Below are positions 49,045 through 61,322 of a DNA stretch of 64,000 nt, one piece after another. Origin of the DNA: Hybos culiciformis (lineage: Eukaryota; Arthropoda; Insecta; Diptera; Hybotidae). Position 1 is the stretch's first letter, and every line of letters starts with the position of its first letter. The translations under genes and the position numbers were made by a program. The notes under the pieces were generated by a model, which was given only the letters and a program-made list of their open reading frames with translations, ran no database searches and was not told the DNA's origin. The stretch spans positions 65,710,560-65,774,559 of the forward strand of contig OZ023273.1 in assembly GCA_964007475.1 (NCBI GenBank), read 5' to 3'.

Positions 49045-49222
49045 TACAGTGAAACCTGTCTAAGACGGAAACTGTATAAGACGGAAACCTGTATAAGACG
49101 GAACTTTTTTTTTTTGATTTTTGATTTTTCCTTTCAAATCAACCCGTGTAAGACGGAAAACTGCCTAAGACGGAACTATTTTCCGGTCCGTTGCGGTTCC
49201 GTCTTAGGCAGGTTTCACTGTA
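49045..49222. mobile_element. 174-bp pogo/Tigger-like MITE
   Basis: Element 49047-49220 starts CAGTGAAACCTGTCTAAGAC and ends with the inverted form (GTCTTAGGCAGGTTTCACTG), flanked by TA on both sides. CAGT-type ends with an AAACCT block and TA duplication are typical of the pogo/Tigger branch of Tc1/mariner. AAGACGGAA occurs five times directly, and in inverted form at the right end. No coding, so it depends on a transposase supplied elsewhere. Confidence 0.9.
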
Positions 49223-49760
49223 ATATGATTAACTTTTCTGTTCATACATTTTTATCATTTTCCGTATGTGTCTTATAATCTATAATTGTGATAACCACCA
49301 AAATAGCTTAATATACATGTATTTATCATAAAATCATTCAAATTATAATTACTAGAACTTGTGAAAGTTTAATATAGTGATAATAATTCCTTTAACGCAC
49401 ACACATTTCTATTTTAAAATTTTCATATTATTGCTAAGATTACCAAAGTTAGTGGTAAACTTATGCTAAGTGGCAGAGTGAAACTAAATTCTTGTATTTT
49501 GATTTTGCATTTAAATTTTGAACAAAAATATACCATAAATATGAACTAAATATATGTATGTTTAAAAAATATTAAAAATTTGTAGCTAGAACTTTCAATT
49601 AAAAATGATTCATATTAAATTGAAATAGTTTTTCCTGTGTGTGTGCGAAGGATTTTTATGCAAAGAAAAAACAAAATACAAAAAAGGAACAATTTTTGGT
49701 GAGACACAAATGAAATATGTGTTAATCTGACTAAATATTTAGATAATTTTTTTTGCTAAT

Positions 49761-50281
49761 CTATTCCTTAGGGTTTCCAAATATCCGGATTTTCTGTAAC
49801 CGAGGTTATCGGATAGTAATTCTAGAATTATCCGGCGGATACCGGATAACCGTATAAAAATAAACAAATAATATTGAATCGAATTAGGAATACTATTTAT
49901 TTTTAATAAATAAAATTTGAAATATATTATTATATTTTTTGATTTTTTTCATTTATGTAAATAATAGTATACACTAATGCATTAAGTGATGCACAAGAAA
50001 GACGAGATCTAATTTTGGTACAAAAATTTCCTGAAAGCGAAAAAGTTCTCTCTGAGTCTGTTGAAGTCGGCCTACTTTGCTTGGAAAATTCAACAAATTT
50101 AATTTAAAAACTTAAAGTTATAATTACTAGCCTACTTTTCTCGGAAAATTTAACAGATTCAATTAAAAAACTTAAAATTGCTAACCGTGAGATTTTTAAC
50201 GGATATCGGATACGGTTAAGAGTATAAATAACCGCGGATACCGGATACAGATATATCCGTTTTGGAAACCCTACTATTCCT
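49761..50281. mobile_element. 505-bp non-autonomous hAT element with 8-bp duplication
   Basis: Element 49769-50273 has inverted ends TAGGGTTTCCAAA and perfect 8-bp direct duplications CTATTCCT (49761-49768, 50274-50281), the hAT hallmark. Sub-terminal regions are rich in CCGGATA/TATCCGG-type motifs in both orientations, as expected for transposase binding. A relict frame lies at 49979-50107, and CCTACTTT(T/G)C...TTAAAAACTTAAA is partly duplicated (about 61 bp apart) on the right. Too short to encode an active transposase. Confidence 0.93.
49979..50107 (+). pseudogene. relict reading frame in the hAT element
   Basis: 42 codons reading ALSDAQERRDLILVQKFPES through LLCLENSTNLI to TAA. The composition is protein-like, unlike the I/K/N-rich chance frames elsewhere. 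It is probably a leftover of the parent transposase, or captured sequence, but I cannot match it to a domain. Confidence 0.4.
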
Positions 50282-52661
50282 ATTGTTATGTATTTATAAT
50301 TTTACTTTTATTTCAAACAAATCGAAATCTAATTTATTTTGAAATCACTCCGTGATTATGCTACACATTTTTCAACCTCACTGATTTCAATGTGTATTTT
50401 AAAAATCCAGAATTAAAATTATTAGAATTACGATATGAAACTGTTTCTATTGATTAAAAATGTGAATGAATACACATTTTTGCCATCCTAGGAAAAGTTT
50501 ACAACTGAGGCATTATAAATGAAAATATTAATATCTATATCCAAAAAATAATTTAAATTTCCGATATCTTTGCGGTATATGATTTTTTTTTTGAATCTAA
50601 ACAGTGATTTAATATTAGACTAATTTATGAGAAAAACTTGAATGAAATTGTTAATATATTGGCCCTTCGAAATTGAATTTTTTCATTTCTATAATGATTT
50701 TAATTTTTTTCTTATTGTGTCTTAACATTTTCTATGAATAAAAAACTTATTGTTTTTATCTAAAGATTCAAAACTGTACCCAGTTAAATGTAAAATGAAC
50801 ATTAATTAAAAAAATGTTAATGTTGCAATAAATAATATGGTTTGATATGACAGCCATTAAAACAGGCATTAAAATATGACAGCCATTAAAACATAGGAGA
50901 TATATACTCAATCCCAATATTAAATTGAAAGTTATTATACGAAAGATAATTTTGGAAAATTTTAATAAAATATTAAACTTTGTGCAATCTGCTGCAGATC
51001 CAGTACGGTTCTCCGGTTTGGAATCTTTAAATATGAATCCCATAATTGTTTAAATTCTTTATTATGGTTCCTAAATTTTCATCCATTATAACTGAAGCTG
51101 AATGATTTCGGAGTGATATAGGTACGCCTGACTTGTATATATTTATCTTTGTATTCAGTTGTGCGCGATTTATGTGGAAATATATTTTTGCACTAATCAT
51201 AGTTAAAAAGTAATTTTCCAGTTTTAAATTTGCTGAGATTTTTTAAATTAAATTTTCATTTATCTTCAAGTATCCAATTTCTTAGAAATTTCTTCACCAA
51301 TGGAAACTGTTAGATAGTCAAACTAAATCTATTTAACAAATCAGAAATATGATGAGAAAAAAATACAAAAAAAAAGCTGCCTTGGAAAGTGCTGCCCACG
51401 GCTGTCATCTAAAAAACCTACGCCTAAAACCGGGCCTGAAATTAGTCGCACATAGTATTATTTCGTTGTCCCTTGATAAATTCAAACGTTAATAAAATTT
51501 TATTACGAATTTGTTTGATTTTCCATATTAAAAAAAAAGAAAAGAAAACATCTTAAAAATAACATAATAATATAAGTTGTTTCACTGATAAAGCAAAACT
51601 AAAATATGTGTAGTACCTTTACATAACTTTGTACACCTTTTTAATGTAGAATAAAATTTAAAACATATTTATATTTCCACATATTATACAATACATATAT
51701 TACACATTCTATTAGAATTTTATTACTATTGTTTTTATGAATTTTAAAGTTTTGTTTTTCCATAAAATTACGTGTTTTGAACAATATTTATATTTGAAAC
51801 TCTGTGATAATGTATTTACATTATATATTCTTAAAAATTAGCTAATTTTCTGTAGAACAAAAGTTCATAATACAACAAAATATATGTTCATAAAATAAAA
51901 GCTCTACCTTATGCATATGCATATACAAACGCTGATTCTTTACATGTGGAATATTTATTATGTATATATGAGTTTGATTATAGCACATATAACAACGTTC
52001 TATGTATGATAAAGTTAAAGTTTTTTAATTTCATTAAGAACTTAATTATATTTTTTACGCTCAGTTGCTTATGAGTGTGTTGATAGGGGAATTTTCATGC
52101 TAGAAAAATATATAATGAAAGACATAATATATAAAGGATTTATTTCAAAATTTTAAATTTTATTATTATAATACATTATAAATAATTATGTACTTTAAAA
52201 AATAATATAAATGTGAATTAATCTTTTTTTATTTTTTATTTTTATTATTATATTTTGTTTTGTTACAATACTTAATACATATTTCTAAGAAACCTAAAAT
52301 TATATAGAGCACTACCAACTAAGGCTTGCGGCTCATAATTTTTTCACTATGGCTACATAGTTGATTAGTTTATTATATTTTTATTATTTCAATTAGTTTG
52401 TTTGTATGTTAAAAAATTGTTTTATTATTATGAAAAATAATTGCTTTTTTATGATTTAGAACGCATTATTTTTATTTTATTATTACAGATGTAATTAAGT
52501 ACATTCTTATTTTTTTTTGTGATTTATTTAAATTTTTATTAAATGTATTTGTAAAATAATCCTAAACTATATTTCATTTCATAATTTTGTAAGTAATGCT
52601 TGCAAGCAAACAAGGTGGAAATTGTTTACTAAGTAAAAATTAATTTTCATTGATTATGTTT
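50282..52661. other. AT-rich non-coding DNA, small repeat fragments
   Basis: A 20-bp unit ATATGACAGCCATTAAAACA occurs at 50845 and, one mismatch-free core, at 50874 (29 bp apart). A GC-richer fragment at 51375-51465 (GTGCTGCCCACGGCTGTCAT) is repeat debris. The 91-residue minus-strand frame at 50768-51043 has a complex N-terminal part (KDSKPENRTGSAADCTKF) but continues as AT-rich sequence across the small duplication; not called. Confidence 0.5.
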
Positions 52662-52665
52662 CATA

Positions 52666-53148
52666 ATAGTAGATTACAACACATGTTAAGAAAATATGTT
52701 ATTACAACGAGTTGTGTATACACAAAGACACTGGACACGCGTCAATACTTGACAAGTGTCCATTTATTTTTGTGTATATACAAAACGAGCTGTATAACAA
52801 ATTTTATTAATGTGTTTTGTATACTGTTTTAATGTGCATGTGAGAGGTAGTTGCAATCAATACATTTGTAATGCAAGAAATAAACAAAAGTTCAAAATGA
52901 AGAAAGTAAATAAAATTGAAGTGTGGTGAATAAAATTGATGTGTGTAAATAAAATTTTCTTAAATAAATAATTGACGCATTTAATATACCATTTACCGAG
53001 CTAAATTTACGATTGTAAATACAACTTACCGATCACATGCACATTAAAATATTTTATTGGAAATATGTTTAATGTAGTATGGGGTAATAAATGAATTCGG
53101 GGTTTTGATGGGGCTTACAAAGCAAGAACGAGCGGATTAATCTACTAT
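52666..53148 (+). mobile_element. C3: family C element, ~480 bp
   Basis: Starts ATAGTAGATTACAACACATG and ends TAATCTACTA(T), inverted to the start; TAA outside both ends (52664-52666, 53148-53150) is one reading. A family hairpin lies at 52706-52793, followed by CTGTTTTAATGTGCATGTGA, GTAGTTGCAATCAATACATT and a stretch near-identical to C2 up to CACATGCACATTAAAA. The remaining ~90 bp (GC-richer, GGGGTTTTGATGGGGCTTAC) is unique to this copy. It shows the uninterrupted site for transposon D. The 60-residue frame across the hairpin is not a gene. Confidence 0.85.
52706..52793. repeat. family C hairpin in C3
   Basis: AACGAGTTGTGTATACACAA pairs with TTGTGTATATACAAAACGAG, and GGACACGCGTC...GACAAGTGTCC closes a shorter loop than in C2. 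AAGACACTGG against CCATTTATTTT shows decay of the middle stem. Confidence 0.8.
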
Positions 53149-53150
53149 AA

Positions 53151-55210
53151 CCAAGGTGACAGTAATTAAATTTTATATAATGTATTGTTTATTCAATATT
53201 TAGATTTTGGGATTTTTCTTAAAAGAATTTAGGAATTATGCATTGTGAGAGGCAAAATTTTCACCGCACCTTCAGAACTTGCAAGGCTAATATGCGGATA
53301 TAAAAATCAGTCATTAATTAATATTTCAGAGTCTGCTACATATACTAAGCCGAAAAACAAAACATTTAACTTTCCTAAGGAATAATGACAATTTCATTAT
53401 AAACAACCAATGTACATCATTATACTTCTTTTTTTTTTGTTGAAAAATCAATATATTCAGGATGGTTGTGAACATAACAATAAAGCCTTTATATTTTCAT
53501 AATCATTATATTACCATAATATAGCGAGATGGTATGGTGTGCCAAGAAAATATGAAAACATTATCGTATGAATTGAAAAATTAGCTTTATGTGCAAGTAC
53601 CTACATTCATACATTTGTATGTATACGTAAATAATTTTTTTCTTTTTTTTATCATTTTATGATAAATGAATCAATTATGGAATATAAATTGAGTTTATAT
53701 TTTATTTATTTTTTTTTTATTTATTTTTTTTTTGAAAATTTATTTGCCTACCCCTACAGTAAATTATGCAGAAAAAATATTGAAAGGGAAAAATATATAA
53801 CAACCTGATGATGATGATGAAAGAACCTCAATTATTATTAAAGAAAAAAAAACCTATAAATTATGCAAAATATTTATTATTCATAATTTTCTAGACCTTC
53901 TGACATATAATTTTTTATAGGGTAATTTTGAGTTATCAATTATTTTAAATTGTAATAATTTAAATTGAAGTCAAATTTATATTAATATATTAAATTTTTT
54001 TTTGTTGTCTTTTTTGCATTGTTTATGTCCAATAATGTGATAACTTTATATGAATGAATTTAAAGAGCAGCCTAGAAAATTAAATTATTATTATAAAATA
54101 TAATAAATGAAGATTTTAATCACTTAAAATTTAAATTCAATTTATTATGCAATTTTATATGGTTTTTACTAAATATAAGAATTAAATTTTCTTGTACATT
54201 ATGCATGTTGTTATAAGTAATATCAGAATATTATCATTACATCAAAAAGATTTTCCACTAATTAAATTAATTTTTTTTGAGTTTTCTTCTTTAGAAGTTT
54301 TCTACTTTCAATATAATTTTAAACAAAGCAGCTAAGCAGCTATGTATATAATTTTATCAGTTATATGAAAATTTAACCAATTGAAATATCTTATAGAATT
54401 CATTCAATATTTTGACGTTTTATGCTCAGATTAGCAGGAATAATGCTGCCTCCAATTACACCACCCTTTTAAATTTGTAATTCTTAACTATACTATTGAA
54501 TAATATGAATGATATGTATGAATTTAATAGAATCTATATATTTTTTATGTATTTTGAGTTTTGAAAATCAGCCGAAAGAAAAAAAAACATTTCTTTTTAT
54601 GTTAAGTAAACTGTGTAGGTATGCATTTAAATGTTACATACAAGTAGCAAAAAAATATTATGTGAAATGTGAATATCGCAAGATGTTTGAGTTTATCTAT
54701 CAATAAAACGAAAATTCCAGATCCATTATTTTTATATTTTACTTTACGAAAATTTACTTAAAACACAGAGAAGAACAAACCAAATGAAAATAATATATAA
54801 AGACAAAATTTATCGAAAAATACATGAGAACATATTTTATTTTTATATTGTACATGATATATTAATATTTTAACCTGATCACTAATTAATCAAAATTATG
54901 AATTCTAATCAACAATATATTGAACTAATGTAAAAGTCAACTTTTGAGATAATTGCATATTTAGATTACAATTATAATTACGTTCTTCACTGATTTTCAG
55001 ATTTAAAATTTTTATTTTTATTTTTATTTTATTCAAGATCATTAATTTTATAGATTTAAAAATTTCATTGAACTATTTAGTAAGTTTGAATTAAGTGAAA
55101 TTAATTATCCCGAAATAATCTCGTTTAAATAACAATTCTTCCCCAAAGTTGTGTTCATTCAGACTTTTATTTTATATATGTAGAAAATTGTATCTTTTTT
55201 TATTTTGAAG
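53151..55210. other. AT-rich non-coding DNA, no gene seen
   Basis: A short GAT run at about 53808-53822 and T tracts. Nothing else. Confidence 0.6.
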
Positions 55211-55913
55211 TTTATACTTCTTTAGGCGCGTTGTATGATATAATTGAGTAATTCTGTAGGGGTAAAAATTATTGAACTCATTCGAATTTCGAGTTCGAAA
55301 AAAAAGCGACATGCTGTACCGTTTGAATACTCAAAAAAATTAGTCCACTCAATAATCATTTGTTATTTATAAAAACAAAATAATTTGGCGCGACTAATTT
55401 AAATTCAAATAATTTTTTAAAAATCTTTCGTTTACAAATTATTTAAAACTAAAATTTTTTTTTCAAATTAGGTAGTTCAATAATTATTTGTCATTTATAA
55501 AAACAAAATAATTTGGCGCGAAAAATTTAAATTCAAATTATTTTTTAAAAATCTTTCGTTTACAAATTATTTAAAAACTAAAATTTATTTTTCAAAATAG
55601 GTAGGACCGGTGAAATAAAGATTACCTGACCAAAAATTTTGGGTAGGGAGCTACGGTTAGGGTCTTCCCGGGTCCAAATATGCGAAAACACACGAAGCAG
55701 TCATAGGAACTGTCGAAAGAAGTTAATACTTAAAAGCTTTAAACTATGAAATAACAGTGGCTACAAATGATGGGCTGTTCAGTACAAAATGTAAATTAAA
55801 ATAAAAATCAGTCCATCAGTCCAAAAGCAGTCCATTATTTGTAGCCACTGTTATTTCATAGTTTAAAGCTTTAAGTATAAACTTCTTTCGGCAGTTCTTA
55901 TGACTGCTTCGTG
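55211..55913 (-). repeat. dispersed repeat F, copy 2 (inverted, with internal duplication and palindrome)
   Basis: Read on the minus strand it parallels copy 1 at 14824-15893 without the transposon. A 128-bp unit containing AAAACAAAATAATTTGGCGC is tandemly duplicated (about 55348-55475 and 55476-55603), so the unoccupied insertion site appears twice. The right part is a palindrome: 55686-55772 (AACACACGAAGCAGTCATAG...) is mirrored by 55832-55913. Between the two parts a GC-richer link includes GGGTCTTCCCGGGTCC. Confidence 0.85.
55686..55913. repeat. long palindrome, ~85-bp arms
   Basis: Arms 55686-55772 and 55832-55913 are near-perfect inverted copies around a ~60-bp spacer with GTCCATCAGTCCAAAAGCAG. 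A transcript would fold into a long double-stranded stem. Confidence 0.9.
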
Positions 55914-58427
55914 TTTTTTTTTTAAATTCAGTATATAACTTTAAAACGGTGTATAACAAAAGTATATAAAATTTATAAAATTATGTTTGAAAAAAAAAAA
56001 AAAAAACACAAAAATGTAAAGAGAACAATATCAAAAAAAGAAGCAGCAGAATATTTTCACAAAAGAAATATAACATATAAAGAACCAAGGAAAACAGACT
56101 TATTTCCTTAAAATATTATAAAGATTGTTTCTTAAGATACCAAAGTACAAAAAAAAAAAAAAAATCGAAAAGAAATAATAATACGCATTGTTATTATTCT
56201 TAAGAAATCTGTTTATTTTTCATTTTTTCTTTTTTTTTAAATATGCTGTATTTTCAGATTAACATAAGGTGTATTCATCTTTGTTGATACTTCAGTTCTT
56301 NNNNNNNNNNNNNNNNNNNNNNNNNNNNNNNNNNNNNNNNNNNNNNNNNNNNNNNNNNNNNNNNNNNNNNNNNNNNNNNNNNNNNNNNNNNNNNNNNNNN
56401 NNNNNNNNNNNNNNNNNNNNNNNNNNNNNNNNNNNNNNNNNNNNNNNNNNNNNNNNNNNNNNNNNNNNNNNNNNNNNNNNNNNNNNNNNNNNNNNNNNNN
56501 AAAAGAAGAAAATAAGAAAAAGTCGAGGTATATATTCATATTTTACAGTCATTTTGCATAAAAGGTTCATATCTGGTTATTATTTATTTACATTCGAATC
56601 GGTATTTATATGTAATGTATGTAGATTTTGCATATTACATTCATTATAATGAAGTTTTAAATTAAATTTCTTTACTCGTTGTTGGTTTTACAGTAATTAA
56701 TAGATCTGTATGGAAAAATGGAAAAGTAAATTTACAAAAATTCAATTCTGGATTTTGAGGTTATATTTAATTATTTTGTTTACTCAAACCACACCACGAA
56801 ACTTAATCCTATTTTATGACATAAAAAAATAGTTTTGAGGAGATTTTGAGCACTTCGATTCTAAAAAGTTCTATACCATTTTAAAGTATGAAACAGTCGG
56901 GAGGTTGTGAATGAAAGTTTTTTTCTAAATTAAAATTTAAAATAATCTAAAACGGCTTTTCAATCAAATTTTGGGGCAAAAAATGTTTGGTGCTACCAAG
57001 CCCGTTTAATGCTAAAAATATTTTTATATTTCTAGTTTTATTTACTTTTAAACATTAATTTAAATTTAGTATAAATAAATAATATAATTTTTCTAAAAAT
57101 TTTGGATTTTAATTCAAAATAAAACATTTTTATTTCCAGGAACAATTTGCAAAATTTTATGAAGAGAATTTCAATTTTATTTTGATTTATAAAGTTACAA
57201 AAAACATTTTTATTTCTTATTATTGAAATCGAAATCGCTTCCGTAGTTCCTTTTCATTATTATTATTATTATAACTATTCAAAAGTGAAAGTAAAATTAG
57301 GTTTATATTTAATACTATATATACATTTAACATTCTGTATATGTATATATGAAATTAATATGTCATTTTACACATTATAATATACAATATATACATATAA
57401 TATACATTGTACTAACATATAATACATATAGTTTCTTTTGTATTATAGATTCTTTTGTAAAATTTAATTATCTTTAGAAAGCTATTATATATATATATAT
57501 ACATATATGTATTCAACATAAAGTATATAAAAGAATCAAAAAGAGAATAGAATTAAAGATTACGGAAGTTTACTTTTTCATTTCATATAAATGTAATACA
57601 TATATATAGTTTTTGTATGTAACAAAATATTACTATTATAATACTTAAAATAATAATGAATGTGGTTCACAAAAGAGTGAATCTATAGAATACAAAGTGT
57701 TTTTTTTTTAAACATGAAATGGGACATTCATAATAATTACATTTTCACCCTCACTTTGACACATAGGTTTTCCTTACAAACAAAACTTTATTTTTTTTAT
57801 TTTTTTTTATTATTAAAATGAATTACATTTTTTGAAATAAAAGTTTTTGTTCATCGTGTGAAATAGACTCTTTAAAAAAAAAAAAACCTTTTATTATTAT
57901 TATTTTCAAGATATATATAAAGAAAACTTAAGAAAAATTCTGAAGTTAAAAAAAAAAACTTATAACTTTAAGAGCCTACACTACACACCTAATAACACCT
58001 GTAAGATACTTCAGATTTTGTAAAAAAATTTAGTTATATGTATATCCTATTCTTATTGTAAAATTCTACAATGTGTACAGTATAAAATTGTATATATTAT
58101 TAAAAACAAAAAAAAATCACAAGAATGATAGTTTGAAAGTTTTGTAAAAAATTTGCAAAAAACAATATAACTACCTAACTGAAAAAAAATTATACAAATT
58201 GTTAGAATTGAATAGAAACATTGGAATAATATTGGTATATAATAAGTTCTGAGTATCTGAGGGTGTTTTTTTTTTTAACTATTTACCTATATTTAACTAT
58301 TTACCTATTTTTCAAGTCAAATTTGGATTAAATTTTTTGTTAGTAGAAATATTCATTAATTAAGTTTAAAAATTAAAAAACACCTCCAACAAAAGGATAT
58401 TCAAGTTTAAATTATCACTTCGTTCAA
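55914..58427. other. AT-rich non-coding DNA around the gap, no gene seen
   Basis: Apart from the gap, long A runs near 55990-56005 and 56150-56163, and a TA-rich microsatellite-like stretch at about 57310-57520. No gene. Confidence 0.6.
56301..56500. other. assembly gap, 200 N
   Basis: Exactly 200 unresolved bases, a placeholder between contigs; the true length may differ. Frames spanning it are meaningless. Confidence 1.
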
Positions 58428-58960
58428 GAATTGAGCCGTTTATTTTGAAAGTGGTTTAAGTCCATTTTTCAAAAAAAAAAATAGTTAATGATAACAATAA
58501 GCACATAAGTATATATCGCATGCTCAGAAATGAAACAAAGTATAATGAAAAGTATAGTTTCGAGTAATTTGAATTTAAAGATTTGAAAATTTAAAAAAAC
58601 GTATGAAAAATATCAAGTAGCGTACAATTTTCATCTAAAAAACACATTTTAATCAACATTAAGAATATTACAAAGTAGTTGTACTTATAAAATCGAGTAC
58701 GAGGAATCGAATGGTGCTATTGTCAAATAATAACGTATAAATGTCATATGTTGTTTCATTTCTCAACAGACGATATTCTTTTTATTTATAAACAATTTTA
58801 GTCTAGTATCATTAAAACCGCTTTGATTTTGACACTTGAAAATTAGCTTATGAATTTTATATTTATGTATATTTTTAAATCAATTCAAACACAAAACCTT
58901 AAATATCTCAATACAAGAAGAAATGGACTTAAACCACTTTCAAAATAAACGGCTCAATTC
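58428..58960. mobile_element. 533-bp TIR element
   Basis: Left end GAATTGAGCCGTTTATTTTG continues through AAAGTGGTTTAAGTCCATTT and is repeated exactly inverted at the right end (58921-58960), giving ~40-bp perfect inverted repeats. Outside, GGATATTCAAG on the left and GAATATTCAGG (read inward) on the right are also mirrored, so the element may be larger. No clear target duplication. The inside is AT-rich, with a patch at 58690-58745 that is less so. No coding. Confidence 0.75.
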
Positions 58961-60235
58961 ACACAACCTGAATATTCTTCAATAATATAATATGTATTAT
59001 ACTGTTTTACGTTTAACAGCTTTTAAAAGTGTTAGAATCTTCAAAGTATAATTTTTGAATGAATGAGTACTTAAAATTTATATTTAATTTTTTTTTTTTC
59101 AAACTAACCATATCAATTATATAATAATTAAATCAATTCAGTAAATTTTAATGAATTTTGTAGTTATTATTACTCAATAAGTACATTTTGAAGATGTTAA
59201 AATAAGAATATAAAATTGCATTATAAAATTCGAAGAAAATTAAAAACTATAGTATCTAATATTGTAGTAGTAGGACTTAAAAAGTTCAATATTTACTGTA
59301 TATTCTCTCTCTCAATGAACTTTTACATCAATGTATGCATAGTATCAAGAATAAAAGAAAAATTAATAAGTAAATATTTTTATTCTTAAGAAAATTTAAG
59401 AAGCTTTTTTTTCTTTTATAATAATAATAATACCAAAAAAAATCAATTTCATTTAATGTATAAAAACTTAGTTTGCCCTTTAAGTGATTCCGTGAGAATA
59501 ACACTCTTATTGCGTGCAGAAGATATAGCTTAACAGATATATGTATAAACATATTATGTACACAATACATAAATTCCTTATTAAATGCATGATGCATGAA
59601 ATTGATTATTAAAAATTTATGAATTAAACGTGATGCATTATGACCGACCAAAGTAATGCAACGCTATTTATATAAAAAATATTTTTGGTTTGAAACAAAA
59701 ATTAGGAATAGTTTCATTATTAATGTATTATTTTATTAATTGTATGTCTATAAATAATGTATTATTCGATAAAAAAAACAACCTTATTCTTAAGGAGTTC
59801 CAAGATAGTTTGATAAGATAATAATTACTATATATTTAAATATTTTGATCTATTATACTAAAAACCTTTAAATTTCTAATAAAATTTTCTAGCTATAAAT
59901 TCAAAAATCCGCAAAAAAAATGTACTATATTGAAATCATCATATCTGCACAGATATTATTTTCTATTAAAAATGAAAAACAAATTTTTTAAAAATTTACA
60001 TTATAAATAAATAAATTTATCGTCGTTTTGAATGTAAAAAAAAAAACAAAAATTCATTGTAAAAATAAACAAACATATTTAACAAGTGAAAAATGAAAAA
60101 AAAAAAAAAACGAAGTTAAAATATTACCAACCAAGTAGATGGTCATAAAAAACTTAATCAATTATGGACAACAGGATGTGATCCCTTACAATATTAGAGA
60201 GAACCCATTTCAAAATCATTCAAAAGTAAAAATAA
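58961..60235. other. AT-rich non-coding DNA, no gene seen
   Basis: The 107-residue minus-strand frame at 59328-59651 contains Y and K runs from microsatellite-like DNA; its length is near chance expectation and it shows no domain. Not called. Confidence 0.55.
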
Positions 60236-60256
60236 ACTTACCTGAAAGGAAAAGTG
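60236..60256 (-). promoter_or_regulatory. candidate recursive splice site (acceptor fused to donor)
   Basis: On the minus strand a pyrimidine tract CACTTTTCCTTTCAG is followed without any exon by GTAAGTTTA, a consensus donor. This CAG|GTAAGT arrangement is how zero-length exons (ratchet points) look in long insect introns. I found no second example with a matching pyrimidine tract on either strand. If real, the window is transcribed on the minus strand as intron. Confidence 0.4.
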
Positions 60257-60318
60257 ACAGTTTTTTCATGAATTAAAAATAAAAAAAAAATAAAAAAAAA
60301 TTAATTCGATTCACATAC

Positions 60319-60400
60319 CTGAATCAACAACGTTGTTTATGGGGACTCTTCGTTCCAAAAGGACAAAAGTTTATTATTTATTCAGTTCTCATTTAAATCC
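60319..60400 (-). other. possible non-coding exon ending in CAG|GTATGT
   Basis: An islet of normal complexity (CGAAGAGTCCCCATAAACAA then CGTTGTTGATTCAG) ends at a good donor GTATGTG (60318 downward). The upstream edge could be ATATTATAG at about 60400. All three frames contain stops, so it could only be untranslated. The 77-bp distance from this donor to the acceptor at 60242 is a typical short intron length. Entirely inferred from splice-like signals. Confidence 0.2.
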
Positions 60401-61322
60401 TATAATATGAAAAAAATATATATGTATATAATATATACATATATATTATTTTCATTTCTTGTGATAGCAGCAGTCAGTTTGTTATGTTCTAAAAAAATTT
60501 ATTTCCAAATATATTTTAACTATTACTCAATTCACCTTTAATAATGATTTATATCCAATTTTATATTTTATATAATATCAGACAATTCATTGGTGAAGAG
60601 TAACTTAAGGACCTATACTGCTTACACACTACTGAAGTAATTAAAAGCACTTTAAATTACAAAACAAAGATTAACAATTTTTCTTAAATCGAACAGGAAT
60701 ACAGTTCAAACCAATATGTAGGTAGGTCTAAAAAAAATAATATCAAAAAAAAAAAATTGTTTTAAGAAGGAAGTCAAGTAAAAAAAAATTTAAACATATT
60801 TCCGTTCCGTAAATAATTTCGAAATATGTATTATGAATAATATTTACATAATGTATTAATTTTTTTTTTTATTTTTTAAATTTTTTGAAATTATATGTAT
60901 ACATTTATTACATATCTCGTGTCGTAAGAGTATATATACTTTATAAAAAATTAAGATAAAAATTGTTAAAAATAAATAAGTTGCAATAAATTGATAAGAA
61001 GTATAAGTATATATTATTTAACGAGTGAAATTAAGAATTAGAAATATAAATTGCTTTTTTTTTTTTGTTAAGTCTATATACTTTTAAATAGTTAGGTGAA
61101 TATCTAAGCTTTTATATAATGAATAATCACTCTGTCTGAATAAATCCTTAAAAATTGTTATCATAATATTAGGGAATACATTTTATAAAATTGTTTAGTA
61201 AATAATTGACAGATCTTAAGAATATTAACATTAGTAGGAACACTCAGAATTTTTTGCATTATTAAATAACAACAATATGGAATTTGCCATATAGTAATTA
61301 TAATTAATCATTATTCTTTGAC
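60401..61322. other. AT-rich non-coding DNA, no gene seen
   Basis: TATA-rich palindromic stretch at about 60415-60450 and A/T runs. Confidence 0.6.

Noticed and set aside
50768..51043. 91-residue minus-strand frame with SKPENRTGSAADCTKF near its start
   Set aside because: The first part is complex and may be repeat-derived, but the frame continues through a 29-bp duplication and AT-rich DNA; no homologue recognised.
56237..56649. Open frames across the N block
   Set aside because: They exist only because unresolved bases contain no stops.
59328..59651. 107-residue minus-strand frame
   Set aside because: Length near chance for this composition, with Y and K runs from simple repeats and no domain.
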